Shown here: positions 1 to 8,199 of the stretch, one piece after another
Numbering within the stretch: position 1 is the first letter of the stretch
How the letters are laid out: every line of letters starts with the position of its first letter
NCBI GenBank assembly: GCA_963807975.1
Contig: CAWEDV010000001.1
Location: 124,001-188,000 of the forward strand
DNA from: JAACFF01 sp963807975
GTDB lineage: Bacteria; Chloroflexota; Anaerolineae; Promineifilales; Promineifilaceae
DNA length: 64,000 bases
Direction of reading: 5' to 3'
The notes under the pieces: model-generated
Told to the model about the DNA's origin: nothing
The model's input: the letters and a program-made list of their open reading frames with translations, nothing else
Databases searched by the model: none
Program-made: the position numbers and the translations under genes

Positions 1-102
1 CGCTTTTTCCTCAGCGAGGCGATCTGGATCGATACCGGTCAATGCTTTTACTAGTGTGGATTTACCATGGTCTACATGCCCGGCAGTACCGATAACGTGC
101 AA
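1..102 (-). CDS. selB: Selenocysteine-specific elongation factor SelB, 5' end only
   Basis: Only the first 34 codons are inside the window; the gene runs off the left edge. The visible N-terminus contains the P-loop GTAGHVDHGKST followed by LVKALTGIDPDRLAEEK, the G1 region typical of SelB. In EF-Tu the equivalent stretch differs after the P-loop. SelB is the GTPase that delivers Sec-tRNA(Sec) to the ribosome at UGA codons followed by a SECIS hairpin. The start is a TTG at 102-100 with AGGAG at 116-112, nine bases upstream; this Shine-Dalgarno overlaps the stop codon of the upstream coiled-coil gene, so the two are probably co-transcribed. The in-frame UGA of selD at 9190-9192 supports an active selenocysteine pathway. 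Another translational GTPase is possible but less likely, given the ALTGIDPDRL signature. Confidence 0.85.
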   Translation of the reverse strand, partial: MHVIGTAGHVDHGKSTLVKALTGIDPDRLAEEKA

Positions 103-117
103 GTTAAACAGCTCCTA

Positions 118-1368
118 TTATTCTTCGCGGACCTGGACCATTGTAGGTTGGCGCCGGCGATTTGGATTCTGGGCCATTGCCTTGTCGATTTCTTCCAGCC
201 ATACTCGGGGGATTAGCTTAATCGCGTCGGCTTGGGCTGTCTGTATGCGCCAGAGCATATCTTTATCTTCTTGAATCTTGGAGATGGCGCTGTCGATTTC
301 CAGAATCTGATCCTGAACCTGCTTTTCCGATCTTCCAGCCGCTATCCATCGCTGTTCGACATCAGCCTCTGCGCTGCGCCACTTCTGCTCATCCTTGAGT
401 ATGAAACCGTCCCACCTGGATTGCATGCGGTTCAGCTCCATTTTTAGCAAATCGGCCAATTCTTTTTGTACAGCTTCAATTTGCTTCTGCCATTCAGAGA
501 ACGTTTGCAGCGTCAGTTTTGCCTCTTGATATTGGTCCGAATAATTAACCCACTCTCTACTGAATTGGCCGAGCGAATCTTTCTGCTCGTTCATTTCATA
601 GCGCCATTTTTCCAACTGCTTGTTGCGTTCATGCTCGCCAATCTGGATCTGTTCCGCCCACTTCTTGATGATCTCCCTTTGCTCGATTTGAGCGTCAACA
701 AGATCTTGACGGCTGGATTCAGCCTTGGAGAGTGTGTTGGCCAAGATATCAATGCGGTTATCGATGGGATCCCACTTTTTGTTGATTTCAAGGAGTTTTG
801 TTTGATTTTCGCCGACTGCCTGGCTGTTTTGTTTTTCTTTTTCCTCTAAAAAGGTAAGTGATTGCTCCCATTTTGCCACCTGATTACGCAGCGGTGTGAT
901 GCTATTCTGTAGAGTACCGATGAGGTTGGATAAACGTGAGTCTTCGGTAAGACGAAGTTCCATTTCATGTTCAAGCCGGCCGATGGCGGGTAGTTCTTGG
1001 CGCACGTCCGAGATTTCGCGAACCATGGTTTCATGTTCGATGCGCCGCAGGCGATCCATTTCCTTCTCGCCTTGGACGCGCCTTCTGTCGTACTGCTCAA
1101 TGAGTTCTACCATTTCATCTCTGAATTTGGCCAACTGGACATCAATCTCGGAGATACGCGCCAGCTGCGCGGTGGTACTGGCCAACTTTCGTTCAAGATC
1201 TTGAATTCGTTCTTCCCTTCCAACAAGTTTGCGTTCAAGGAGGCTGAATCGTTGTTCAAGCTCGGCCAGCTTGCGCGCCGATTTCCGGCGTTGTTCATCC
1301 ATCCACTCGATGCGTTTTATAACTTCTCCATCTTTTGACTGTTGCGGGGTTTTTGTGCTGCTTGCCAT
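118..1368 (-). CDS. Coiled-coil protein of unknown function upstream of selB
   Basis: A 416-residue protein made almost entirely of charged heptad-like sequence rich in Glu, Lys, Arg and Gln from about residue 15 to 395. It has no signal peptide, membrane segment or catalytic motif that I can see, so it should be a cytoplasmic elongated coiled coil. The ATG at 1368 is preceded by GAGGAG about ten bases upstream, which supports this start. A TATAAT at 1416-1421 on the same strand gives a likely promoter. The gene ends 15 bases before the selB TTG, so it probably heads a coiled-coil-selB operon. I do not recognise a family; structural or division-related roles would be guesses. Confidence 0.8.
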   Translation of the reverse strand: MASSTKTPQQSKDGEVIKRIEWMDEQRRKSARKLAELEQRFSLLERKLVGREERIQDLERKLASTTAQLARISEIDVQLAKFRDEMVELIEQYDRRRVQGEKEMDRLRRIEHETMVREISDVRQELPAIGRLEHEMELRLTEDSRLSNLIGTLQNSITPLRNQVAKWEQSLTFLEEKEKQNSQAVGENQTKLLEINKKWDPIDNRIDILANTLSKAESSRQDLVDAQIEQREIIKKWAEQIQIGEHERNKQLEKWRYEMNEQKDSLGQFSREWVNYSDQYQEAKLTLQTFSEWQKQIEAVQKELADLLKMELNRMQSRWDGFILKDEQKWRSAEADVEQRWIAAGRSEKQVQDQILEIDSAISKIQEDKDMLWRIQTAQADAIKLIPRVWLEEIDKAMAQNPNRRRQPTMVQVREE

Positions 1369-1415
1369 GATAGTCAGTCTCCTCTAAAGACTCATAAGGC
1401 ATCGTATTCTGAGGC

Positions 1416-1445
1416 ATTATAACTTGCTAGACCACACTTTGCGAA
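1416..1445 (-). promoter_or_regulatory. Probable sigma70 promoter for the coiled-coil-selB operon
   Basis: On the minus strand a perfect TATAAT lies at 1421-1416. A TTCGCA (4 of 6 to the -35 consensus) lies 18 bases upstream at 1445-1440. Transcription would start near 1409, about 40 bases before the ATG at 1368. The -10 is convincing and the -35 is weak. Confidence 0.45.
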
Positions 1446-1542
1446 AGCACACATACCCATTTCAGACAGCCGAATCTTCCAGTCCCCTTCCTCTGAGAAC
1501 AACTTAAGCGCCCCGTGGACGCAATTCATAGGTGAAACGAAT

Positions 1543-1571
1543 CTGACATTTGAATGATAACAGCCTACAAT
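1543..1571 (+). promoter_or_regulatory. Sigma70-type promoter giving a leaderless glycosyltransferase mRNA
   Basis: CTGACA at 1543-1548 and TACAAT at 1566-1571 are each 5 of 6 to consensus and are separated by exactly 17 bases. The expected start point, six to eight bases past the -10, falls at 1577-1579. That is on the ATG at 1578 of the first glycosyltransferase, which has no Shine-Dalgarno sequence. The promoter argues against the ATG at 1554, which would lie upstream of the transcript. Confidence 0.6.
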
Positions 1572-1577
1572 CTTACT

Positions 1578-2690
1578 ATGCGCATCGGAATCGACTGCCG
1601 GCTACCTACCTTCCAGATGGGCGGCATAAGCCAGTCTATTTTGCACCTTCTACCAGCATTGGTGGGGGTGGACAGAGAGAACGACTATATCCTTTTTCAC
1701 AGCAGGAAGGAGGGCAGGTCGTTTATTCCGCAGAACGCTCCGCTCTTTCAGAGGAGAAACCTCTGGACGCCATGCCACCACCGCATTGAGCGCTGGGCGC
1801 TGGCAGTGGAGCTTCTAGGTGATAGGCTGGATGTATTTCACAGTCCTGATTTTATTCCTCCAATAGGGGGCGCTAAGAGACGGATTATCACGATCCATGA
1901 TTTAAACTTTATTTACTATCCTCAGTTTCTTACAGCCGATAGCAGGCGCTATTATCTTGACCAAATCGAGTGGGCGGCGAATTCCGCGGATCATATAGCT
2001 GTTGACAGCCATGCAACTCGCAAGGATGTCATCGATCAGTTGGGTGTTCAACCAGAAAAAGTGTCAACCGTCTACCTGGCAGCAAATCCGCTGTACGAGA
2101 GGGATTATTCTCATAAGGCAGTAGAGGAGACATTGAAGAAGCATGGACTACCAGAGGGTTTTATTCTGGCGGTTGGGACGTTGGAGCCACGCAAAAACTT
2201 ACCCATGCTGATTAGGGCTTATGCTCAGATGCGTGAAGAGAAACACCTGGATGTACCACTCGTTCTCGTGGGCAGAAAGGGATGGTTATTTGAAGGGATC
2301 TTCGATGATATCGAGAATCTAAATCTGGAACGATATGTTAGACACCTGTCGGGTGTATTTGATGAGGAGCTGGCACAGCTGTATCATGCGGCAGGAGTTT
2401 TGGCTACACCCTCCCACTACGAAGGATTTGGTCTGCCAGCATTAGAGGCGCAGCATTGTGGCTGCCCCGTTGTCGTTAGTGATCGTGGCTCCCTGCCGGA
2501 AATTGTGGGGCAAAAAGGCACGATTCTCGATGCAGATGATACCAGGGCTTGGGTGGATACGTTGACAGAGGTGCTGCGGAACAAAGAATTGAGAAAAATC
2601 ATGACTGAGAGAGGGAAAAGGCAAGCTCGTTTGTTCAGTTGGGAAGAAACCGCCAGGAAAACTAAGAAACTTTATCTGGGGGAATTATGA
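1578..2690 (+). CDS. GT4-family glycosyltransferase
   Basis: A 370-residue GT-B fold glycosyltransferase. The N-terminus MRIGIDCRL and an acceptor-domain Rossmann region are followed by a C-terminal donor domain with GTLEPRKNLPMLIRAY. The family-4 EX7E motif appears in PSHYEGFGLPALEAQHCGC. Such enzymes transfer a sugar from a nucleotide-sugar to a growing lipid-linked or polysaccharide chain at the cytoplasmic membrane face. An in-frame ATG exists at 1554, but the promoter at 1543-1571 places the transcript start at the ATG at 1578, and the family normally begins with this M-R-I-G-I-D strand. The stop overlaps the next gene by four bases (ATGA), so the two glycosyltransferases are translationally coupled. 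Substrates cannot be read from the sequence. Confidence 0.9.
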   Translation: MRIGIDCRLPTFQMGGISQSILHLLPALVGVDRENDYILFHSRKEGRSFIPQNAPLFQRRNLWTPCHHRIERWALAVELLGDRLDVFHSPDFIPPIGGAKRRIITIHDLNFIYYPQFLTADSRRYYLDQIEWAANSADHIAVDSHATRKDVIDQLGVQPEKVSTVYLAANPLYERDYSHKAVEETLKKHGLPEGFILAVGTLEPRKNLPMLIRAYAQMREEKHLDVPLVLVGRKGWLFEGIFDDIENLNLERYVRHLSGVFDEELAQLYHAAGVLATPSHYEGFGLPALEAQHCGCPVVVSDRGSLPEIVGQKGTILDADDTRAWVDTLTEVLRNKELRKIMTERGKRQARLFSWEETARKTKKLYLGEL

Positions 2691-3919
2691 GCCGAGTGCT
2701 GTTGCTTACTCCACAACTGCCCTATCCACCCCAACAGGGGACGAGCCTCCGCAATTTCCATATCATTCGAGGGCTGTCGGACCGGCATCATGTCACATTG
2801 TTAAGTTTTAGGCAAGATGACGAGGAACAAAGATTTGAGCAGGAAGGTCCGCTGCTTGAGATGTGCCAAAGAGTGCTATCCATACAGGCTCCACCGGCTA
2901 GAACGACGGGTAGACGCTTGACCCAAATGGTGACAACATCGGTTCCAGATATGGCGAAGCGGCTGGACAGCAGACTGTTCGAAATTACGCTCAAGCGGCT
3001 TATGAACGAGCAGGAATTTGATGTGGTCCAAGTTGAAGGCATCGAGATGGCATGGCTGATTTCCGTCATTCGGCAGGTGAAGGATAGTCAAAAAATCGTA
3101 TATGATGCCCATAATGCGGAAGCACTGCTTCAATATCGTGCCCTGAAAGCGGATTTGCGGAAAGTCAGACGATGGCCAGCAGCAGCTTATTCCTGGGTGC
3201 AACAGCACCGGCTGCGGAAGTTTGAGAAGTGGATCGGTGATCATGTGGATTGGATAACGACCGTTAGCCAAGTTGATAAAGACAATTTGGCCAGCCAGCT
3301 TGGACAAAGCAGGATTTCGGTAATACCCAACTGTATAGATGTGGCGGAATATAATCGCCAAGCTCGATCGATTCTTCAGAGTGAAGAAAAACAAGATTTT
3401 GACCTGGTTTTCATTGGCAAAATGGATTACCGGCCGAATGTGGATGCTGTGATTTGGTTTGCCGACGCCGTATGGCCCAAGATTGTGGCAAAACAAAAGG
3501 GCATCACCCTGGCTATCGTGGGTCAGAAACCGCATACACGGCTGGACCGGCTACATGAGGTTCCGGGAATAACAGTGACGGGATGGGTTGATAAAGTGCA
3601 GCCATATTTAGATGGATCGCGAGTTTTCATCATGCCCTTCCGGGTTGGGAGTGGCACGCGTCTTAAGTTAATCGAGGCCCTGGCAGCTGGCAAGGCTGTG
3701 ATCAGCACGACCTTGGGGGTTGAAGGGTATCCTGTAAAGGATGAACAGGAACTAATGCTGGCCGATTCCGCGAGTGAAATGGCTGACAAGACGGTGCGTT
3801 TGCTGAAAGATAAAGCGTTGAGAAATCAGCTGGGGAAAGCAGGGCGAGAATTTGCCAGGCAGTACGATTGGCGAAAAGTAATCCCGTTGTTTGATGAGGT
3901 ATATGATACCATAACCTAG
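2687..3919 (+). CDS. GT4-family glycosyltransferase (EPS type)
   Basis: A 410-residue GT-B glycosyltransferase that starts inside the stop of the preceding one and is preceded by GGGGGA. The N-terminus LLLTPQLPYPPQQGTSLRNF and the motif YDAHNAE near residue 140 resemble exopolysaccharide glycosyltransferases with a glycosyltransferase-4-like N-terminal domain. The donor domain contains VFIGKMDYRPNVDAVIWF and GSGTRLKLIEALAAGKAV. It probably adds a sugar to the same glycan as its upstream partner. Transcription of the pair ends at a strong inverted repeat at 3934-3980. Confidence 0.88.
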   Translation: MSRVLLLTPQLPYPPQQGTSLRNFHIIRGLSDRHHVTLLSFRQDDEEQRFEQEGPLLEMCQRVLSIQAPPARTTGRRLTQMVTTSVPDMAKRLDSRLFEITLKRLMNEQEFDVVQVEGIEMAWLISVIRQVKDSQKIVYDAHNAEALLQYRALKADLRKVRRWPAAAYSWVQQHRLRKFEKWIGDHVDWITTVSQVDKDNLASQLGQSRISVIPNCIDVAEYNRQARSILQSEEKQDFDLVFIGKMDYRPNVDAVIWFADAVWPKIVAKQKGITLAIVGQKPHTRLDRLHEVPGITVTGWVDKVQPYLDGSRVFIMPFRVGSGTRLKLIEALAAGKAVISTTLGVEGYPVKDEQELMLADSASEMADKTVRLLKDKALRNQLGKAGREFARQYDWRKVIPLFDEVYDTIT

Positions 3920-3933
3920 CCAGCGACGGGCTT

Positions 3934-3980
3934 ACACAAAACAAGCCAGGCACCTTGATGGTATCTGGCTTGTTTTGTGT
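3934..3980. terminator. Strong hairpin between convergent genes (bidirectional terminator)
   Basis: A perfect 16-base inverted repeat (3934-3949 and 3965-3980) with a 15-base loop separates the glycosyltransferase operon from the convergent gene at 4003-5109. The outer arms are A-rich on one side and T-rich on the other, so it can act in both directions, although there is no long pure T run. Confidence 0.7.
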
Positions 3981-4002
3981 GGTGGAGACACCTAGTTCAA
4001 GG

Positions 4003-5109
4003 TTAACCCCGCAAGGAACTTGATGGGGTCTCGGTCGGATCCGGCTCCTGACCTGGCCATGTGATGTCGGCCCTGCCAAGCGCCTGATCATCGGCACTAG
4101 TATCTGGTGTCGCGTTGGGTGGCAACAGTTCCGGTGGCGGCATGTGTGGCCATGCTACTTCCACTGCGTGACATATGCCTCTGGTCATCCACCCATATTG
4201 TGTTCCAGGGGCTGGGTTAACAATTCTCATGGAGATGCGTGGGCCTCCGTCGGGAGGCACATAAAATACCTGAACATAAACGTTCTTAAATGAGATATCG
4301 ATATCCTGATACCAGCCGCTATCTTTCCAGCCATCTTGCGCCTGCCAGTTGTAAAGGTGACGGCCGCCGAGTTCTCGCATTTCATATATACCGGCTTTCG
4401 CTTCGTCACCGCCAACATCGAAATTGATGCGCGAACAAGAAAGCAAACGCCATTCCTTCGTTGCCGTCGGGGTATACTCAGGTGTCACCTCGGGCGTTTC
4501 CTCAGGTTCAGGCGTAATCGGCGTGCTTGAGGGTGTCGGAGACGGTTCAATGGTTCCCGTGGGAGTCGCTGACGGTATCGGGGTTGGCCCTTCAGGCGTC
4601 ACCGTAGGTTCCGGCGGGGATTCACATTTATTGAGCCAAATACCGATACTATCTTTGGCGTGGAGGCGGAGTTCGCCACTGGAATCTGTGGTGAAACTGC
4701 CACCGGTGACAAAGCCCTGGTTCATATCATAAATGGGGTCACCGTCAACATAAAAAGTATTGATGCGATCATCTGGATCGTCATCAATAGCCGCAAACTC
4801 AATGTCACAATCATCAGGGACGGGGCCGAAGCTTACCCACGTTTTATTGTGGGCTGCCGGCGGTCCTGCAGAGGAGGCCCATACGCGCTCATTGGCGGCA
4901 GCTGTATAGGAAGGACCCGGTTCCTGTTCGAACCTAAAAGGAGCAAGCCGTTTGACAATGAAGTGCCTGCCATCCTCAACCGTATAACTGCCACCCTCGC
5001 CCAAGTATTCCAAACTGGGGAGGGCATTCATTCTATCTATTTGTCGTAGCGACAGCCCGATCATCAACATGACCAGGGCCATCACCACAATTGTTACTGA
5101 CCGTTTCAT
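4003..5109 (-). CDS. Secreted or membrane-anchored protein with Pro/Thr linker
   Basis: About 368 residues from the ATG at 5109. The N-terminus is a basic MKRS followed by a roughly 18-residue hydrophobic segment, a signal peptide or signal anchor. A globular N-terminal half with many Asp and Gly residues follows. Residues about 165-220 form a linker built of Thr-Pro and Glu-Pro repeats, and a C-terminal domain of about 140 residues has paired Cys and aromatic residues. This domain order is common for extracytoplasmic proteins of Chloroflexota. An ATG six bases upstream (5115) and longer in-frame starts exist; 5109 has AGGTGG at nine-base spacing and places the signal directly at the N-terminus. 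I recognise no enzymatic motif. Confidence 0.7.
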   Translation of the reverse strand: MKRSVTIVVMALVMLMIGLSLRQIDRMNALPSLEYLGEGGSYTVEDGRHFIVKRLAPFRFEQEPGPSYTAAANERVWASSAGPPAAHNKTWVSFGPVPDDCDIEFAAIDDDPDDRINTFYVDGDPIYDMNQGFVTGGSFTTDSSGELRLHAKDSIGIWLNKCESPPEPTVTPEGPTPIPSATPTGTIEPSPTPSSTPITPEPEETPEVTPEYTPTATKEWRLLSCSRINFDVGGDEAKAGIYEMRELGGRHLYNWQAQDGWKDSGWYQDIDISFKNVYVQVFYVPPDGGPRISMRIVNPAPGTQYGWMTRGICHAVEVAWPHMPPPELLPPNATPDTSADDQALGRADITWPGQEPDPTETPSSSLRG

Positions 5110-5326
5110 CTCCATCCACCACCTTTGACCTTGACAGCCGTTGCTGGCTGTTACAGGGTTAGTTACAGTGCCACAACACTGTGATAACAAATGATATATG
5201 GAAACAGTGTAGCATGATTTAGACGGTCAAAAAGCGGAATTGAGCCTATTTTGCGTCTATTTCACTTGTCCTAAACGCAAATTTTACGTCAACTGTGCGA
5301 GGATTTAACTTATATGCGAATTTGTC

Positions 5327-6391
5327 TTATTTAGGGCAGTTGCTGAGGCGTTCTATCCCTGTATCGGTCACCAATACCAGGTCCTCGATACGGACTCCTC
5401 CCCAGCCAGGCAGGTATATTCCAGGCTCGATGGTAATTACCATGTTCGCTTCAATTTCCTGTGCAGGACGCACGGAAGATAAAAATGGCTCTTCATGAAT
5501 ATCGAGACCGACATTGTGACCCAGGCCATGTGGGAAGTTGTCACCATAGCCGCCGGTGGATATCACGTCCAGGGCAAAGTTGTGTGCGGACTGAGAATCG
5601 ACGCCTGGCCCGATTTGATTGGCGGCTGCCTGCAGTGCAGCGAGAACCAAATTATAAATGGTCGTAAATTGATCGTCAGGCCGGTCGCCGAAAAAGAATG
5701 TACGGGTGAGATCGCTTTTATAGCCGTTGATTTCAGCGCCCATATCAACCAATACTATTTCGCCATCCTGCAGCCGTCTGCTTCCGGGGTGATGATGGGG
5801 GAGGGCGCTGTTGCTGCCGAAGGCGACAATAATCGGAAAGGCCATACCTGTGGCTCCAGATTCGCGCATTGTTTTTTCGAGCTCCCAAGCCAGTTCCTGT
5901 TCTTTCATACCCACTTGAAGTAACTGGGGCACCTTGGCCATGGCTAGATCGGTCACGGCTGCGGCAGCGCGGATGATATCGATCTCGCTGGCTGTTTTTT
6001 TCTGCCGCAAGGGTTCCACCGGTTTTTCCAGCGGAACCCACTTTTTACTGGTTATGCTGCGCAGCTTGTTGGCGTCTGTGAGCGTAATTTGATGAGATTC
6101 GATGCCAATACGCTGAGCTGTGGAAGATTCCACGAGGGCAATGATATCTTCGTCACGGCGTTTATCCTGATAGAGCTCGAAATCCGGCGCTTCATTGCGT
6201 GCTTGTTCCCAATAGCGGGAATCAGTGGCCAAAATCGCATTATCAGCGGTGATGAGCAGTCGACCTGCGGATCCGGTAAAGCCACTAAGCCAACGGCGAT
6301 TTGTCGGACTGTCGATTAAAACAGCGTCAACGGCCCACATGGGAAGCTGTTCCCGTAAGAGCTGCAAACGATTTTGAATGGCGTTGGTCAT
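5327..6391 (-). CDS. Xaa-Pro peptidase (M24 family metallopeptidase)
   Basis: A 354-residue M24 peptidase that removes residues next to proline from peptides. An N-terminal creatinase-like domain (SPTNRRWLSGFTGSAG) occupies about residues 1-125. The pita-bread catalytic domain carries all five metal ligands: Asp in VDMGAEINGYKSDL (two Asp), His in FPHGLGHNVGLDIHEE, Glu in ITIEPGIYLPG and Glu in VRIEDLVLV. Length and domain order fit the PepQ/YpdF-like aminopeptidase or dipeptidase group rather than the longer PepP. The start lies three bases after the stop of the gene upstream, with GGAG inside that gene's end, so it is the last gene of the selD-unknown-peptidase string. Confidence 0.9.
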   Translation of the reverse strand: MTNAIQNRLQLLREQLPMWAVDAVLIDSPTNRRWLSGFTGSAGRLLITADNAILATDSRYWEQARNEAPDFELYQDKRRDEDIIALVESSTAQRIGIESHQITLTDANKLRSITSKKWVPLEKPVEPLRQKKTASEIDIIRAAAAVTDLAMAKVPQLLQVGMKEQELAWELEKTMRESGATGMAFPIIVAFGSNSALPHHHPGSRRLQDGEIVLVDMGAEINGYKSDLTRTFFFGDRPDDQFTTIYNLVLAALQAAANQIGPGVDSQSAHNFALDVISTGGYGDNFPHGLGHNVGLDIHEEPFLSSVRPAQEIEANMVITIEPGIYLPGWGGVRIEDLVLVTDTGIERLSNCPK

Positions 6392-6394
6392 GGC

Positions 6395-8104
6395 TTAATT
6401 CTCCAGTTCGTTGTTCAAAATGGCGCGAATTACAGCGATCATCGTAGCATAGGTAGGATCCATTCCATAATAAGAAAGATTTTGAGCACCTAGATTTTTC
6501 CCTTTGCTAAAAGGTGTGTCAGAAGCGTAATGAACAATTCCTATGGGAAAAGGAGAATTTTGCAGGTTCACTAATTCATTATATGGATGACGTGTAGGCC
6601 TTGCCATCTCGTAGACCCCACTTAGATAGGGTCCAGCCTCCATTTCCATATCGGTATACCCTTCCTGATAAAAGATGGCCATGTAGCCCTCGTTCTGTAA
6701 ATAGGTCCCAGGAACGGTGATGGCCTTTTGGTTATCCATTACGGTTCCATAGGAAAGGAAAGGGGCGACGTTGTTGGCGTTGATATCATTCTTAAAAAGG
6801 TAGGTGTTCAAGGAGTGCTCGTCATGAACAACATTGGGAATCATGACATCGCCAACACGGCCGTTGAGCGTAGCCGCTTTACCCATGACGTAAACGCCTC
6901 GAACATCAGCGACGTTGCGGGCGATTTCGGTCAGCACCTGATATGCAGCCATACCAAGTGGGTAATCGATATTGACAATTAAGGCATCACTATTGGCCAG
7001 CTTGTCATCGTTGGCACAGCGAACGCGGGGATCGAAAAGATCGGGTTTTAGCTGGCGTACATTGAACACTTGTACCTCGATGTCGAAGGCGTGTTCGCTG
7101 GGGATGCGAGCAATACCCAGTGCCTCTTCGTGTGCTATTTGTAATTCTTGATCGCTGGGATTGGCGGCCTGGTATTTCTTGAACACATAGTACAGAAAAT
7201 TCTCAAGGCTGCTCGGCACGTTGCTCAGCAAGATATCCTGATGTTCGCGGTAGAGCTCGGTGGCGTGGCTCTCTTCAATAAAGTTGTGCAGCCTTGGAGC
7301 GATAGTTAGGGCATAGCCGCTCAATAAATTGGCCATGCTGTGCGTATTGCTGGAGACAAAATAGACAGGTCGCTCTGCGAACGGGATGTTGGGCAATTTT
7401 CTTTCGACCTTTAGCCACCAACGCCTTGTTGCTCTTTTGTAGTCTGCGAGTGAACCAGCTAATGATCGAATAGAAATAGATTTTCTGTTGTTAGCTATGG
7501 ACAAGAGTTGGTTGGCGGTGTCTTCTGTCCATATTTGACTCAAGCGACCCAGTTCTACAGCAGGGATGCCGGAGAGTCTAGAGAGTTCCTGCAGCTCAGA
7601 AGTAGACGGATCGCCATCACCGGCAATGATAGTTTCCAAGAGATCGATGACGAAAGGTGAATTCAGTCGGTAATGGAGCTTGTGCTGCTCTATTTGATAA
7701 GCGGTGAGAATGGGCACCAGGTCATCGATATCGGAGCGGCTGGCAATATAGACGGCAAGTGTGCCCCGGCCATCGGAGAAGCTGCGACGCCGGCGCCCTG
7801 GAGCAAGGGCAGACTGCCAGTCTTCCACGTCAAAGCCGTGCTCATGAAATACACGTTCCGACTGCCCCATGATTACCGTTTCAATCTCGTTGATGCACTG
7901 TGGTAGGCGGAAGACTGAGTAGATGAATGCATCAAAGTCTGGTTCAAGATCGTTGGCTTTCACATGAAGCGCGGAGTGCATCCGTTTATGCGCTTCGGCG
8001 AGGGTCTGAATTTGGACGGCCCGCGAACTACGCAAAAGCGAGTAATAGGTCCGCAAATAAAGGTTGATTTCTTGATTTCCTGAGCTAGGGACTGTGCGCA
8101 TCAT
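6395..8104 (-). CDS. Unknown protein with phosphorylase-like C-terminal region
   Basis: About 569 residues if started at the tandem ATG ATG at 8104. Further in-frame ATGs lie at 8149 and 8266; the latter overlaps the end of selD. A GGGGAG sits about 16 bases before 8104, so the start is not certain. The N-terminal 350 residues are helical and match nothing I know. The C-terminal 200 residues contain alternating strands with YVMGKAATLNGRVGDVMIP and TDMEMEAGPYLSG, which resemble the base- and ribose-binding part of nucleoside phosphorylases (glycine-rich strand and a Glu-Met-Glu loop). This is an inference only. The gene lies between selD and an Xaa-Pro peptidase, all on one strand. Confidence 0.72.
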   Translation of the reverse strand: MMRTVPSSGNQEINLYLRTYYSLLRSSRAVQIQTLAEAHKRMHSALHVKANDLEPDFDAFIYSVFRLPQCINEIETVIMGQSERVFHEHGFDVEDWQSALAPGRRRRSFSDGRGTLAVYIASRSDIDDLVPILTAYQIEQHKLHYRLNSPFVIDLLETIIAGDGDPSTSELQELSRLSGIPAVELGRLSQIWTEDTANQLLSIANNRKSISIRSLAGSLADYKRATRRWWLKVERKLPNIPFAERPVYFVSSNTHSMANLLSGYALTIAPRLHNFIEESHATELYREHQDILLSNVPSSLENFLYYVFKKYQAANPSDQELQIAHEEALGIARIPSEHAFDIEVQVFNVRQLKPDLFDPRVRCANDDKLANSDALIVNIDYPLGMAAYQVLTEIARNVADVRGVYVMGKAATLNGRVGDVMIPNVVHDEHSLNTYLFKNDINANNVAPFLSYGTVMDNQKAITVPGTYLQNEGYMAIFYQEGYTDMEMEAGPYLSGVYEMARPTRHPYNELVNLQNSPFPIGIVHYASDTPFSKGKNLGAQNLSYYGMDPTYATMIAVIRAILNNELEN

Positions 8105-8199
8105 AGCTAATGGTTTTATTCTCCCCGACGCCTCACCTGGCCGTACCATTTCGACTCGGAATGGCTCTGATGAAGGCACTCCCTTTGGAGTAGACAAGA

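Noticed and set aside
1554..1577. Upstream ATG for the first glycosyltransferase
   Set aside because: It precedes the predicted transcript start and adds eight residues foreign to the family.
2876..3535. 219-codon minus-strand frame inside the second glycosyltransferase gene
   Set aside because: It is antisense to a clear GT4 gene, lacks a start signal and has no family-like motif.
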